33,098 bases of DNA, from assembly GCA_944320745.1 (NCBI GenBank), contig CALUIN010000018.1:1-33098 (forward strand), given 5' to 3'. The position numbers were made by a program, and so were the translations under genes. The notes below the pieces were generated by a model. The model searched no databases. It was not told where the DNA came from and saw only the letters and a program-made list of their open reading frames with translations. Shown here one piece after another: positions 22,464 to 31,643 of the stretch. Origin of the DNA: an uncultured Alloprevotella sp. (GTDB lineage Bacteria > Bacteroidota > Bacteroidia > Bacteroidales > Bacteroidaceae). Within the stretch, counting starts at the first letter, position 1. Every line of letters begins with the position of its first letter.

Positions 22464-25232
22464 ATGGAAAGACTCTACCTCCTGGACGCTTACGCGCTGA
22501 TTTACCGTGCGTACTACGCCCTGATCCGCTCGCCCCGCCTGAACGCGAAGGGCGAGAACCTTTCGGCCGTCTACGGCTTCGTCAATACGCTGGAGGACGT
22601 CCTCCGCAAGGGTAGCCCCGACTATATAGGTATTGCCTTCGACCCGACGGGCAGGACGTTCCGCCACGAGGCCTACCCCGCCTACAAGGCTCAGCGCGAG
22701 GCCACGCCCGAGGACATCCGCCGCGCCGTGCCGCTCATCAAGTCGCTCATCCGGGCCTACCGCATCCCCATCCTGGAGGTGGAGGGTTTCGAAGCGGACG
22801 ACGTCATCGGGACCGTGGCGCGGCTGGCGGCCGGCCAGGGTCTGGAGGTACGCATGATAACGCCGGACAAGGACTACGCCCAGCTCGTGGCGCCGGGCAT
22901 CATCATGTGCCGGCCGGGCCACGGCGCCGCGCCCATGGAAGAGCTGGACGAGGCGGCCGTCTGCGCCAAGTATGCCCTGGAACGCCCCGCGCAGGTGATC
23001 GACCTGCTCGGCCTCATGGGCGACGCGGCGGACAACATTCCGGGCTGCCCGGGCGTGGGCGAGAAAACGGCCCAGAAGCTGCTGGCCCGCTTCGGCAGCA
23101 TCGAGGGCCTGCTGGAGCACCGCGACGAACTGACCGGCGCGCTGGCAAAGAAGGTGGCGGACAATGCGGAACAAATCCGCTTCTCGAAATTCCTGGCCAC
23201 CATCCGCACGGACGTACCGCTGACGCTCTCGCTCGATGACCTCCGGCGACAGGAACCGGACCTCGCCGAACTGCGCAGCCAGTTCGAGGAGCTGGGATTC
23301 CGCTCCTTCCTGCAACGCTACGCGCCTGACGCCTCCGCCGCGGCCGAAAGCCGTCCGCGGCAGGCCTCGCTCTTTGACGCATTGCCGGACAACGGAGAGG
23401 AACAGGCCGTTCAGACGAGTCTCAAGACGCTGTCCGACGTGGATCACGAGTACCATCTGATTGAACGATTGGACGATGCAGCGGAACTGTGCACGTTTCT
23501 TTTGACAAACTCCACGGTAAGCGTGGACACGGAGACGACGAGCACGGATGCCGTCGCGGCGCGACTGGTCGGCATGAGCTTCGCCGTGGCCGGCGGACGG
23601 GCGTGGTACGTCGCCGTTCCACGTGAAACAGCCCAGGCGCAGCAGTTCGTCGACCTGTTCCGCCCGCTCTACGAAAGCACGCAGATATTAAAGGTAGGGC
23701 AGAACTTGAAATACGACCTCAACGTCCTGGCGCGCTACGGCGTGGAGCTGCGCGCCCCCATGTTCGACACGATGCTGGCCCACTACGTCGTCCAGCCCGA
23801 ACTGCGCCACAACATGGACTACCTGGCCGAGGTCTACCTCGGCTACCGCACCATACACATAGAAGAGCTCATCGGGCCAAAAGGAAAGGCGCAGAAGAAC
23901 ATGGCAGACCTGCCACCGGCCGACGTCTACGCCTACGCCTGCGAGGACGCCGACGTGACGCTCCGCCTCATGGCCCCGCTCGAAGCGGAGATGGAGCGCG
24001 GCGGCGTGACGGCCGTGTTCCGCGACATCGAAATGCCGCTCATGCCCGTCCTGGCCCGGATGGAGCGCAACGGCGTGCGGCTCGACACCGACGCCCTGGC
24101 CGAGACGGGGCGACTCTTCCAAAGCCGCATGGAACAGCTCGAGGCGGAAATCTACCAGCTTGCCGGCCACCCGTTCAGCATCACCTCGCCGCGCCAGGTG
24201 GGCGTGGTCCTCTTCGACGAGCTCCGCCTGAGCGAGCGCGCCCGCAAGACAAAGGGCGGACAATACTCCACCAGCGAGGAAGTGCTCGAGTCGCTCCGCA
24301 CGCGCCACCCCATCGTGGAGAAAATCCTGGCGCACCGCGGGCTCAAGAAACTGCTCGGCACTTACGTGGATGCCTTGCCGCGGCTCGTCAACCCGGAGAC
24401 CGGGCACATACACACCTCCTTCAACCAGGCCGTCACGGCCACGGGGCGCCTGTCCTCGAGCAACCCGAACCTGCAAAACATCCCCGTGCGCGGCGACGAC
24501 GGACGCGAAATCCGCAAAGCCTTCGTCCCCGAGCCGGGCTGCATCTTCTTCTCCGCGGACTACTCCCAGATAGAACTCCGCATCATGGCCCACCTCAGCG
24601 GCGACGAACACCTCATCCAGGACTTCCGCGAAGGAAAGGACATCCACGCCGCCACCGCCGCACGCATCTTCAAGAAACCGCTGGAAGCCATCACGCGCGA
24701 CGAGCGCCGCAAGGCCAAGACAGCCAACTTCGGCATCATCTACGGCATCTCGGCCTTCGGCCTTGCGGAGCGCATGGAGGTGTCGCGAACGGAAGCCAAG
24801 GAGCTCATCGACAACTACTTCGCGACCTACCCCAAAGTGCGCGACTACATGCGTGAGAGCGTGGAGCAGGCCCGCCGACGCGGCTACATCGAGACCCTGT
24901 TCCACCGCCGCCGCTACCTGCCGGACATCAACTCGGCCAACGCCGTGGTGCGCGGCTATGCCGAACGCAACGCCGTCAACGCGCCCATACAGGGCACAGC
25001 CGCCGACATCATCAAGCGCGCCATGGTGGGCATAGACCGCCGCCTGGCCGAGGAGAAGCTCCGCTCCAAGATGATACTCCAGGTGCACGACGAACTCAAC
25101 TTCAGCGTCCTTCCCGAAGAGCTGGACCGCGTGCGCCGCATCGTCGTCGAGGAGATGGAGGGCGCGTGCGCGCTCAGCGTCCCCTTGCTGGCCGACTGCG
25201 GCGAAGGCCGCAACTGGCTCGAGGCGCACTGA
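22464..25232 (+). CDS. polA: DNA polymerase I
   Basis: 922-aa repair and Okazaki-maturation polymerase. The N-terminal 5'-3' flap nuclease (residues ~1-290) shows YLLDAYALIYRAYYA, EADDVIGTVARL, TPDKDYAQLV and the H3TH region GVGEKTAQKLL. The 3'-5' exonuclease domain keeps its acidic residues (VDTETTSTDA near residue 355), so proofreading is probably active. The polymerase domain has DYSQIELRIMAHLSGD, RRKAKTANFGIIYG and QVHDEL. Divergent from the polyprenyl synthase gene; the upstream TATTTTTA at 22434-22441 is only a weak promoter match. A parS-like site lies inside the gene at 23615. Confidence 0.97.
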   Translation: MERLYLLDAYALIYRAYYALIRSPRLNAKGENLSAVYGFVNTLEDVLRKGSPDYIGIAFDPTGRTFRHEAYPAYKAQREATPEDIRRAVPLIKSLIRAYRIPILEVEGFEADDVIGTVARLAAGQGLEVRMITPDKDYAQLVAPGIIMCRPGHGAAPMEELDEAAVCAKYALERPAQVIDLLGLMGDAADNIPGCPGVGEKTAQKLLARFGSIEGLLEHRDELTGALAKKVADNAEQIRFSKFLATIRTDVPLTLSLDDLRRQEPDLAELRSQFEELGFRSFLQRYAPDASAAAESRPRQASLFDALPDNGEEQAVQTSLKTLSDVDHEYHLIERLDDAAELCTFLLTNSTVSVDTETTSTDAVAARLVGMSFAVAGGRAWYVAVPRETAQAQQFVDLFRPLYESTQILKVGQNLKYDLNVLARYGVELRAPMFDTMLAHYVVQPELRHNMDYLAEVYLGYRTIHIEELIGPKGKAQKNMADLPPADVYAYACEDADVTLRLMAPLEAEMERGGVTAVFRDIEMPLMPVLARMERNGVRLDTDALAETGRLFQSRMEQLEAEIYQLAGHPFSITSPRQVGVVLFDELRLSERARKTKGGQYSTSEEVLESLRTRHPIVEKILAHRGLKKLLGTYVDALPRLVNPETGHIHTSFNQAVTATGRLSSSNPNLQNIPVRGDDGREIRKAFVPEPGCIFFSADYSQIELRIMAHLSGDEHLIQDFREGKDIHAATAARIFKKPLEAITRDERRKAKTANFGIIYGISAFGLAERMEVSRTEAKELIDNYFATYPKVRDYMRESVEQARRRGYIETLFHRRRYLPDINSANAVVRGYAERNAVNAPIQGTAADIIKRAMVGIDRRLAEEKLRSKMILQVHDELNFSVLPEELDRVRRIVVEEMEGACALSVPLLADCGEGRNWLEAH
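23615..23630. promoter_or_regulatory. parS-like ParB/Spo0J binding site 2, inside polA
   Basis: The same 16-mer as site 1, CGTTCCACGTGAAACA, occurs here in the exonuclease region of polA, encoding V-P-R-E-T. The codons used keep the exact site, as is known for parS sites embedded in genes. Confidence 0.78.
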
Positions 25233-25340
25233 TACAGAGCGACACAGGCGCCCCGCAGCGACAAGACACCCTCCCCGCCCGGACGCGGGCCCGTCCTTAC
25301 CATTCACAGCCGTGCACCTTATTTATCCTATGCCAACCTT

Positions 25341-27593
25341 ATGACCGCCCGTCCTTTTCAGCGCCATGCCGCCAAGGGCCTTAGTCCCGCGCGAACGCGC
25401 CTTAGCCCCGTAAAAACTGGCCCTATTCCCGTAAGAACTGGCCTTAGCCCCGTTCGCCGGGCCCTTAGGCAAACAGCCACGCTCCTGTGCGCGGCAGCCG
25501 TCACGCTGCTGCTGGCGGTCCTTCCGGCCCACGCCTCGTCTGGCGACCTGCTCGTAGAGCACGACACGTCTACGGGCGGCCTGCGCCAGCTCCGCATCGC
25601 TGGAGACGTGGAGCAAATGCCGTGGCTCGTTGCCACAGACGGTTCGCAATATGCCTGGATAGGGCCAGAATAGCAATGGGGCCTGGGGTTTGCCACCCTG
25701 GAGCGAGACGGGCAGACACAAGTCCTGCGCTGGACGCGCGCAGACTCCGCCGCGGCGGACGGCTCGCTGGCCGTCTACCGGCTGGGCGACGTAACGCTGC
25801 ACGTAAGGCGGAAGCTGGAGGACGGCGAACTGCGCGAACGCTACACCTTCCGCAACGAGGGCCGCGAGCCCGTACGCCTGCGCGACGTGGGCATCTGCCT
25901 GCCGCTCAACGACAATTACCCCGACGCGCAGACATGCGTGGCACGCCGCTGCAACGTGCATTTCTGAGCCGGCGACAGTGCGGCCTACGTCTGCGCCCTG
26001 CGCATGGGCGGACAGGCGCCCCATCTGGGACTCGCCGTGACGGAAGGCGAAATCACGGACTATGAAATCCGCCAACGGGGCAACGACAAAGGTTCTTCCC
26101 AGACGCGGGGCATCTTCATAGCCTGCCTGCCGGACATGACGCTGGCGCCGGGCGCGGCAAGCCGCACAGGCTGGACCGTGTTCAGCCACGAGGGCAAGGA
26201 CGACTTTGAACGGCAGCTGCTCCGCCGGGGCAGCATCGTGGCGGAATGCGCCCGCTATGTGATCAGCCGCGGCGATACCCTTCACATCCGCCTGCGCTCC
26301 GGACGGCGCCTGCCCGCGCTCCGGGCCAGCATTTCGGAACACAGGCTGAAGCTGTCAGAGCTGAAACCAGACGTGCGCCGCTTCGCCGTGGACCGTACAG
26401 CCGACGGCTTCGCCTACTCCTTCGCCACAGCGGACCTGCAGCCCGGCGAGACGACCGTAACCTTCCACTACGTTAACGGCCGCCGCACATGGGCCAAAGT
26501 ATGGGTGGTGGACGACATGGACTCCCTCGTGGCGCGCCGCGTGGACTTCATCCGCTCCCGCCAGCAGCTTGACCGCCCCGGCGACGCCCGCGACGGCGCC
26601 TACATGGTTTACGACAACGAGGGCGACAGCATCTTCCTCAACGACCGGCCCACGTGCAGCCCGCTGGACCGCGACGAGGGCGCGGAACGGGTCGGGATGG
26701 GCGTTCTCCTGGCCAAGTACGAGGCGCTCCGCCCCTCCGCCGCCGTGCGTGCATCCCTGCTGCGCTACGGACGCTTCGTCCGCGAGCGGCTCCAGACGAA
26801 GGACTACGCGACCTACTCGACCGTGGCCCACGACGGCCGCAACCGTGCCTACAACTACATGTGGGCGGCCGACCTCCAGTTCCGCCTGTGGCAGCTCACG
26901 GGCGAAAGGCAGCACGCACTCGACGGCTACGGCACGCTCAGGGCCATGTTCCGGCAGTTCGGGCATAACTTTTACGCCATCGACATTCCCGTTCTTCTGG
27001 GGCTCGACGTCCTGCGCCGCGCGGGTCTCGGCGCACAACGCGACACGCTCCTCGGCGACTTCCGCAAGCAAGCCGCCAACTACATCAAGAACGGGACGAA
27101 CTATCCGAAGCACGAAGTGAACTATGAGCAAAGCATCGTGGCCCCCGCGGTACAGTTGCTCTCGGAAATGTACCTCGCCACGGGCGAACAGGCATATCTG
27201 GAAGAAGCGCGCCGCCAGCTGCCCGTACTCGACGCCTTCTCGGGCCGCCAGCCGGACTACCGCCTGCACGACATCGCCATACGCCACTGGGACGGCTACT
27301 GGTTCGGCAAGCGCGAAATGTACGGCGACACGTTCCCCCACTACTGGAGCACGCTGACAGCCTCGGCCTTCTACTACTATGCCCTGGCCTCGGGCGACGC
27401 CGCTTACCGCCGCCGCGCCGAAGACATCGTGCTGGGCAATCTCTGCCTGTTCACGGACGAGGGGCGCGCCTCGTGCGCCTATCTCTACCCGAAGGCCGTG
27501 GACGGACGGCCGGCCCGCTTCTTCGACCCCTTTGCCAACGACCAGGACTGGGCCTTGGTGTTCTGGCTGCTCGTCATGAAGGACTGCCGCTGA
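25341..27593 (+). pseudogene. Secreted six-hairpin glycosidase-like gene with two in-frame stops
   Basis: One continuous 751-codon frame interrupted by TAG at 25671-25673 and TGA at 25965-25967; otherwise fully coding-like with no frameshift. The N-terminus is repeat-derived heptads followed by a signal-peptide core (LLCAAAVTLLLAVLPAHAS). The first ~370 codons look beta-rich (LRQLRIAGDVEQMPWLVATDG, ERYTFRNEGREPVRLRDVGI). The rest looks like an alpha/alpha barrel: NYMWAADLQFRLWQLTGERQHALDGYG, NFYAIDIPVLLGLD, IRHWDGYWFGKREMYGDTFPHYWS. This suggests a carbohydrate-active enzyme of an uncharacterised family. The second stop replaces what looks like Trp in F-x-AGD. From ATG 26004 a 529-aa C-terminal part could still be made. 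Confidence 0.75.
25374..25478. repeat. 21-nt period repeat cluster E (5 units), inside a reading frame
   Basis: Units start at 25374, 25395, 25416, 25437 and 25458, the last degenerate. All four clear units are in the direct orientation and mix CTTAG and CCTAT flavours. The cluster lies within the 5' end of the broken glycosidase-like gene and is in frame, so each 21-nt unit is read as a heptad such as TRLSPVK, TGPIPVR and TGLSPVR, just before the signal-peptide hydrophobic core. Confidence 0.85.
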
Positions 27594-27628
27594 CCGCCAG
27601 CCGTCACGCCGTCCCCGCCCCTTCCTCC

Positions 27629-27690
27629 CGCGTCCCGGTCCCGCCAATCCGCAGGGCCGGGACGCGCCGTTCTTCCCTCTTTCTTCCTCG
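27629..27690 (+). terminator. Intrinsic terminator after the broken glycosidase-like gene
   Basis: A 10-bp perfect stem (CGCGTCCCGG at 27629-27638, CCGGGACGCG at 27657-27666) is followed by a T/C-rich tail (TTCTTCCCTCTTTCTTCC). Confidence 0.65.
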
Positions 27691-27759
27691 TCCGGAAAAA
27701 ATTCAGCCTCCGCCATGCAGTATTTCGTTCGCGCCGCATCCTTAGTTCAAACACGAGGA

Positions 27760-29358
27760 ATGATGGATACGGAAGAAATAGCCCAAGGCTGCAAGCGCGG
27801 CGACCCGGCGGCGCAGGCGGCGCTCTTCCGCCGCTTCCGCCCGGACGTATGGCGCGTCGTGTCCCGCTACGTGACGGACGCCAGCCGCGCCGAGGACCTG
27901 CTCCACGACACCTTCCTGCTGGCCTTCACGCACATCGGCCAACTGCGCGACGACGCGCGGCTCGAAGCGTGGCTGCTGCGGCTGGCCCGCAACGTGGCGC
28001 TGCTTTACCTGCGCCGCAAACGCTCCGACGACACCCTGCCGCTCGACGACGCGCAATCGCTCCTCGCAGAGGACAGCGACGCAGCGGACGCCGCGCCTCC
28101 GTCGCTCGACGAACTGCTCGGTCTCGTGGAGCAGCTGCCAGAGGGCTACCGCAACGTCTTCAAGCTCTACGTGCTCGACGGCCTGTCGCACGACGAAATC
28201 GCCCGCCTGCTACACATTTCCCCCCACTCCTCTTCGTCCCAACTGCTACGGGCGCGCCGCCTGCTGCAACGCTGGCTGCGTGCCCGCCGCTGGCCGTTGC
28301 TGCTGGTGCTGCTCCTGCTGGCTCCGGCCGGCCGGGAAGTGCATCGCCTGACGCTGCTCCCGGTATCCGGAAATCCTGTGAAGGAACCGGCAGACGGGCC
28401 ACGCTCCGCGCCAATGGCATGCCGGACGGCGCGAAGCCAGCCGGCGCGGCAGCCGGACACCTTGCCGACCCCGGCGTCGGCCGGGCAGCCGCCTGCCCCG
28501 ACGACGGCCGCCGTCCCACCTGCCCCGACGCCTCCGGCCGATACGTTCCCACGCCGCGACGGGCGCCCGCCCTTTCCGGAGCGGCGGCCCGCGGACCGGA
28601 CGCCGACGTTCACGGGCGGCCCGCTGCTGGCCACTGTCCCCCGTTGGCAACTCTCGGTGAGCGTGAACGGACTGTCGGCCAGCCGGACTACGCAGCCGCG
28701 CCCGTTCACCGGGCCCGGCATCGCCAGCCAGCAGCCCGTTACCGACTGGGAGACGCTCTATGCCCTCAGCCAGACGGATGCTGCGGACAGCATCCTTTCG
28801 CCGGCCCTCGCGGCGATTGCGGCTCAAAATTCGGGCCCTATCGTGGAGAAGGAACACCATCGGCCGGCCTTCTCCGTGGCGCTCGGGTTGCGGCACTCGT
28901 GGCGCCGCGGCTGGGGCGTTTCGGGCAACATCGGCTACCTGCGGCTGACGTCCGACTTCACCCTCGGCGAGAGCGCCTACGTCCGGCGCACGCAACGCCT
29001 TCACTATCTCGGTCTCTCGCTGACCGCCGACTGCGACTGCTACACATCGCCGTCAGGACGCCTGCGCCTCTCGGTCTCCGCCGGCGCCGGCCTCTACATT
29101 CCGCTGCTCGGCACGTCGGTCACGGCCTACGTAGTGGACCAGCTACAGGCCGACTCCGCCGCCGTGCGTCTCCACGCGCGGCCCCAGGCATTCCTGAGCG
29201 GGAGCATCGGCCTGGAGTACCGGTTCACGCCGCGCCTCAGCCTCGTGCTGTCGCCCTCCGTCCGCTACTACCCGGACAACGGCGAGCCGCTCCGCACCCA
29301 CTTCCAGGCCCGTCCGGTCACCTTCTCCGCTCCGTTCGCCCTGCGCTGGTCCTTCTGA
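27760..29358 (+). CDS. ECF sigma factor fused to an outer-membrane beta-barrel
   Basis: 532-aa protein with an unusual order. Residues ~8-85 are sigma region 2 (AALFRRFRPDVWRVVSRYV, RAEDLLHDTFLLAFTHI), and ~118-172 are region 4 (LPEGYRNVFKLYVLDGLSHDEIARLL). A short hydrophobic stretch (WPLLLVLLLLAPAG, ~178-191) is followed by a Pro/Ala/Thr-rich linker (~225-290), and residues ~364-532 are barrel strands (HHRPAFSVALGLRHSW, LHYLGLSLTADC, LSLVLSPSVRYYPDNG) ending in LRWSF. In Bacteroides relatives a separate sigma gene is followed by a membrane-anchored barrel protein; this looks like a fusion of that pair. The start is set at ATG 27760, behind GAGG; an upstream in-frame ATG lies at 27715. Confidence 0.82.
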   Translation: MMDTEEIAQGCKRGDPAAQAALFRRFRPDVWRVVSRYVTDASRAEDLLHDTFLLAFTHIGQLRDDARLEAWLLRLARNVALLYLRRKRSDDTLPLDDAQSLLAEDSDAADAAPPSLDELLGLVEQLPEGYRNVFKLYVLDGLSHDEIARLLHISPHSSSSQLLRARRLLQRWLRARRWPLLLVLLLLAPAGREVHRLTLLPVSGNPVKEPADGPRSAPMACRTARSQPARQPDTLPTPASAGQPPAPTTAAVPPAPTPPADTFPRRDGRPPFPERRPADRTPTFTGGPLLATVPRWQLSVSVNGLSASRTTQPRPFTGPGIASQQPVTDWETLYALSQTDAADSILSPALAAIAAQNSGPIVEKEHHRPAFSVALGLRHSWRRGWGVSGNIGYLRLTSDFTLGESAYVRRTQRLHYLGLSLTADCDCYTSPSGRLRLSVSAGAGLYIPLLGTSVTAYVVDQLQADSAAVRLHARPQAFLSGSIGLEYRFTPRLSLVLSPSVRYYPDNGEPLRTHFQARPVTFSAPFALRWSF

Positions 29359-29402
29359 AAAGTCGGAAGCGCCGTGCAGTATCCGGCCTCCCCGTGCATC
29401 AA

Positions 29403-29440
29403 ATGGTCAGAAACTCATTCAACCCAGTTCTACTGACCAT
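29403..29440 (+). promoter_or_regulatory. Hairpin embracing the radical SAM start codon
   Basis: ATGGTCAG (29403-29410) is the exact inverse of CTGACCAT (29433-29440), with AACT/AGTT extending the pairing. The two in-frame candidate ATGs (29403 and 29439) sit in opposite arms. Folding would hide both initiation sites, so it may control translation, or it may simply end the upstream transcript. Confidence 0.45.
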
Positions 29441-30512
29441 GAACCCTTACTCACTCTCCAGCTACCTGCACGGCGGACTGCTGTTCCTTAACAACACGCT
29501 GCGGCCCCGCCACAAACGCCTCGCCTCGCTCATGCTCTACGCTACGAGCCGTTGCCAGTCGCGCTGCCGGCACTGCTCCATCTGGCAAAAGCCACACGAA
29601 GACCTCACGCTCCAAGAGATTGCCGCCATCGTCGGCAGCCGCTGCGTCACGCCCCGCACGGTCGTCGGCCTGGAAGGCGGAGAATTTATCCTGCACCCGC
29701 AGGCCGACGCCATCCTGACCTGGTTCGACACGCACCACCCCTGCTACACGCTTCTGACCAACGGGCTGGCCACGGAACGCATCGCCGACGCCGTGGCGCG
29801 CCACCGGCCCGCACGGCTCTACGTCTCGCTCGACGGGCCACGCGATACTTACCTGCGAATGCGCGGTACGGACGGCTACGACGCCGTGCGGCGCACCGTG
29901 CGGGCCTGCAAGGAATGCGTGCCCGTTTCGTTGATGTTCTGCCTCTCGCCGTGGAACAGTTCCGACGACCTGCGCCACGTGGTCAGCGTGGCCCGGGAAG
30001 AGGCCATCGATGTGCGCATCGGCATCTACGGAACGCTCTCCTTCTTCGACACGCATGCCGGCCTGCTGGAGGCGGACCCGGACCGCTTCGCGGCAACGAT
30101 ACCGGACTGCGTGCGCACGACACAGGAAAATTTCGACTACCTGGCACTCTACGGCGAGTGGCGTAACGGCCGGCTGCGCCTGCCCTGCCGCAGCATCAGC
30201 AGCCAGTTGGTGGTCCACTCGAACGGCAACGTGCCGCTCTGCCAGAACCTGGACGTCGTGCTGGGCAACATCCGGCAGAACTCCCTCGATGCCATTTTCA
30301 ACGCCGCGGCCTCCTGTGCGACACAACGCCGCTACTGCAACGCCTGCAACGGCTGCTGGATAAACTATCACCGCAAGTATGACATCATCCTGCACCGCAC
30401 GCTGGAGCGCTTTCTCCCGCAGGCCGCCGTCCGGGCCCTGCTGGGCTCCTACCAGTGGTCCTCCCGTCCGGGCGAGACATACCGGCAGTTCCTGCGGCGC
30501 CATTCCCGATGA
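29439..30512 (+). CDS. Radical SAM protein with SPASM-like C-terminal cysteines
   Basis: 357-aa enzyme. The radical SAM cluster ligands are in CQSRCRHC (C39, C43, C46 from this start). GLEGGEFILHPQ matches the GGE SAM-contact motif and LTNGLATERI the following strand. A C-terminal Cys-rich region (LPCRSISSQLVVHSNGNVPLCQNLD, then YCNACNGCW) resembles a SPASM auxiliary iron-sulfur domain, often found in enzymes acting on peptides or sugars. The substrate is unknown. ATG 29403 is an alternative start 12 codons upstream. The stop overlaps the next gene's ATG at 30509 (ATGA), so the two gene products probably work in one pathway. Confidence 0.88.
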   Translation: MNPYSLSSYLHGGLLFLNNTLRPRHKRLASLMLYATSRCQSRCRHCSIWQKPHEDLTLQEIAAIVGSRCVTPRTVVGLEGGEFILHPQADAILTWFDTHHPCYTLLTNGLATERIADAVARHRPARLYVSLDGPRDTYLRMRGTDGYDAVRRTVRACKECVPVSLMFCLSPWNSSDDLRHVVSVAREEAIDVRIGIYGTLSFFDTHAGLLEADPDRFAATIPDCVRTTQENFDYLALYGEWRNGRLRLPCRSISSQLVVHSNGNVPLCQNLDVVLGNIRQNSLDAIFNAAASCATQRRYCNACNGCWINYHRKYDIILHRTLERFLPQAAVRALLGSYQWSSRPGETYRQFLRRHSR

Positions 30513-31621
30513 GCGTTCCGTCCGTTTTGTCCCCCTTTCCTCCTAAAATCATTCTGCCTATGCTTCATGACCTCATCGACCGCCTGCGGCGCCGCCGCAA
30601 CCGCCACGCGCTACCGGCGACCTTTTCGGCGGGCTACGCCTTCGTCGGCGCGGGCCGCCACGCCCGCCAGAACCTCTACCCGATAGTGGACTATCTGCGG
30701 CTGCCGCTGCGCTACGTGTGCTGCGCCACGGCCGATTCGGCGTGGGCTGTACAGGCCTGGAGGCCAGACGTGCACGCCACGTGCCGGCTGGAAGACGTGC
30801 TGGCCGACCCGGCTGTCCGGGCTGTCTTCGTGGCGGCTCCTGCAGCGGAGCAGCCAGACCTGGCCAGCCGCATCCTGGCCAGCGGGCGGGCGCTCTTCGT
30901 GGAGAAGCCGCCCTGCCGCGACGGGAGCCGCCTGGCCGACCTCGTCGCCACAGCCCGCCGCCACGGAGTGACGGCAGCCGTGGCGGGCCTGCAGCATCGC
31001 TGCGCTCCGGACGTGCAACGACTGGCCTGCGCGCTGCGACGCGACGCCGCCGCGAGCTACAACCTCACCTACCGCACGGGGCCATACCCTGAGGGTGACG
31101 TCCTGACCGAACTGTTCATCCATCCGCTCGACCTGGCCGTCCACCTCTTTGGCCCGGCTCGGGTGGAAGGTTTCCAGGACGTAGCGCGGGCGCCCCGGGG
31201 CGGAACGACGCTCCACCTCCTGCTACGCCACGGCCGCACGTGCGGCAACGTAACGCTCTCGACAGCCGGGGCCTGGGACGAGATGGAAGAAACCCTGCGC
31301 GTGGACACGACGGCGGGCCGCTACGTCCTGCGGCCCGGAGAAGACCTCTCCTTCCGCCGCTGGCCGGGCCGGCCGCTGGGCCTGCCGGCCGAGAAACTGC
31401 GGCGCGCAGCAGGCGTGGAGGAACGCTGCTGGAAACGCCAGGGCGCTCTGCCGGAACTGTGTCAGAACGAGTTGTACGTCAACGGATTCTACGACGAGAT
31501 ACGCCGCTTCGCCGAGATGGTGGAAGGCCGCGCTTTCCGCCACCCGGCTGCCCTGGCTGCGCTGACGGACACCTACGCCCTGCTCGACGCCCTCCGCCCG
31601 CGCTGCGAAGGCCGGGGCTGA
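30509..31621 (+). CDS. Gfo/Idh/MocA family oxidoreductase
   Basis: 370-aa NAD(P)-dependent oxidoreductase. The Rossmann motif is AFVGAGRHARQNLYP, the cofactor strand is VRAVFVAAPAAEQPDLASRIL, the family's EKP motif is ALFVEKPPC, and the catalytic-region His lies in ELFIHPLDLAVHLFG. These enzymes commonly act on sugar or inositol hydroxyls. Start choice: ATG 30509 overlaps the radical SAM stop and fits translational coupling; ATG 30560 (MLHDLIDRL) is nearer the conserved domain and equally possible. With the radical SAM gene it forms a two-gene cassette. A bidirectional hairpin follows. Confidence 0.88.
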   Translation: MSVPSVLSPFPPKIILPMLHDLIDRLRRRRNRHALPATFSAGYAFVGAGRHARQNLYPIVDYLRLPLRYVCCATADSAWAVQAWRPDVHATCRLEDVLADPAVRAVFVAAPAAEQPDLASRILASGRALFVEKPPCRDGSRLADLVATARRHGVTAAVAGLQHRCAPDVQRLACALRRDAAASYNLTYRTGPYPEGDVLTELFIHPLDLAVHLFGPARVEGFQDVARAPRGGTTLHLLLRHGRTCGNVTLSTAGAWDEMEETLRVDTTAGRYVLRPGEDLSFRRWPGRPLGLPAEKLRRAAGVEERCWKRQGALPELCQNELYVNGFYDEIRRFAEMVEGRAFRHPAALAALTDTYALLDALRPRCEGRG

Positions 31622-31643
31622 GCAGTGGCCGGCGGGACACGAA

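Noticed and set aside
23688-25307. 539-codon frame antisense to polA
   Set aside because: It is an antisense shadow; polA motifs are intact on the plus strand.
27849-30512. 887-codon frame covering the sigma-barrel gene in another frame plus the radical SAM gene
   Set aside because: Only the part from 29403/29439 onward is real; the upstream part is low-complexity shadow of the sigma-barrel gene.
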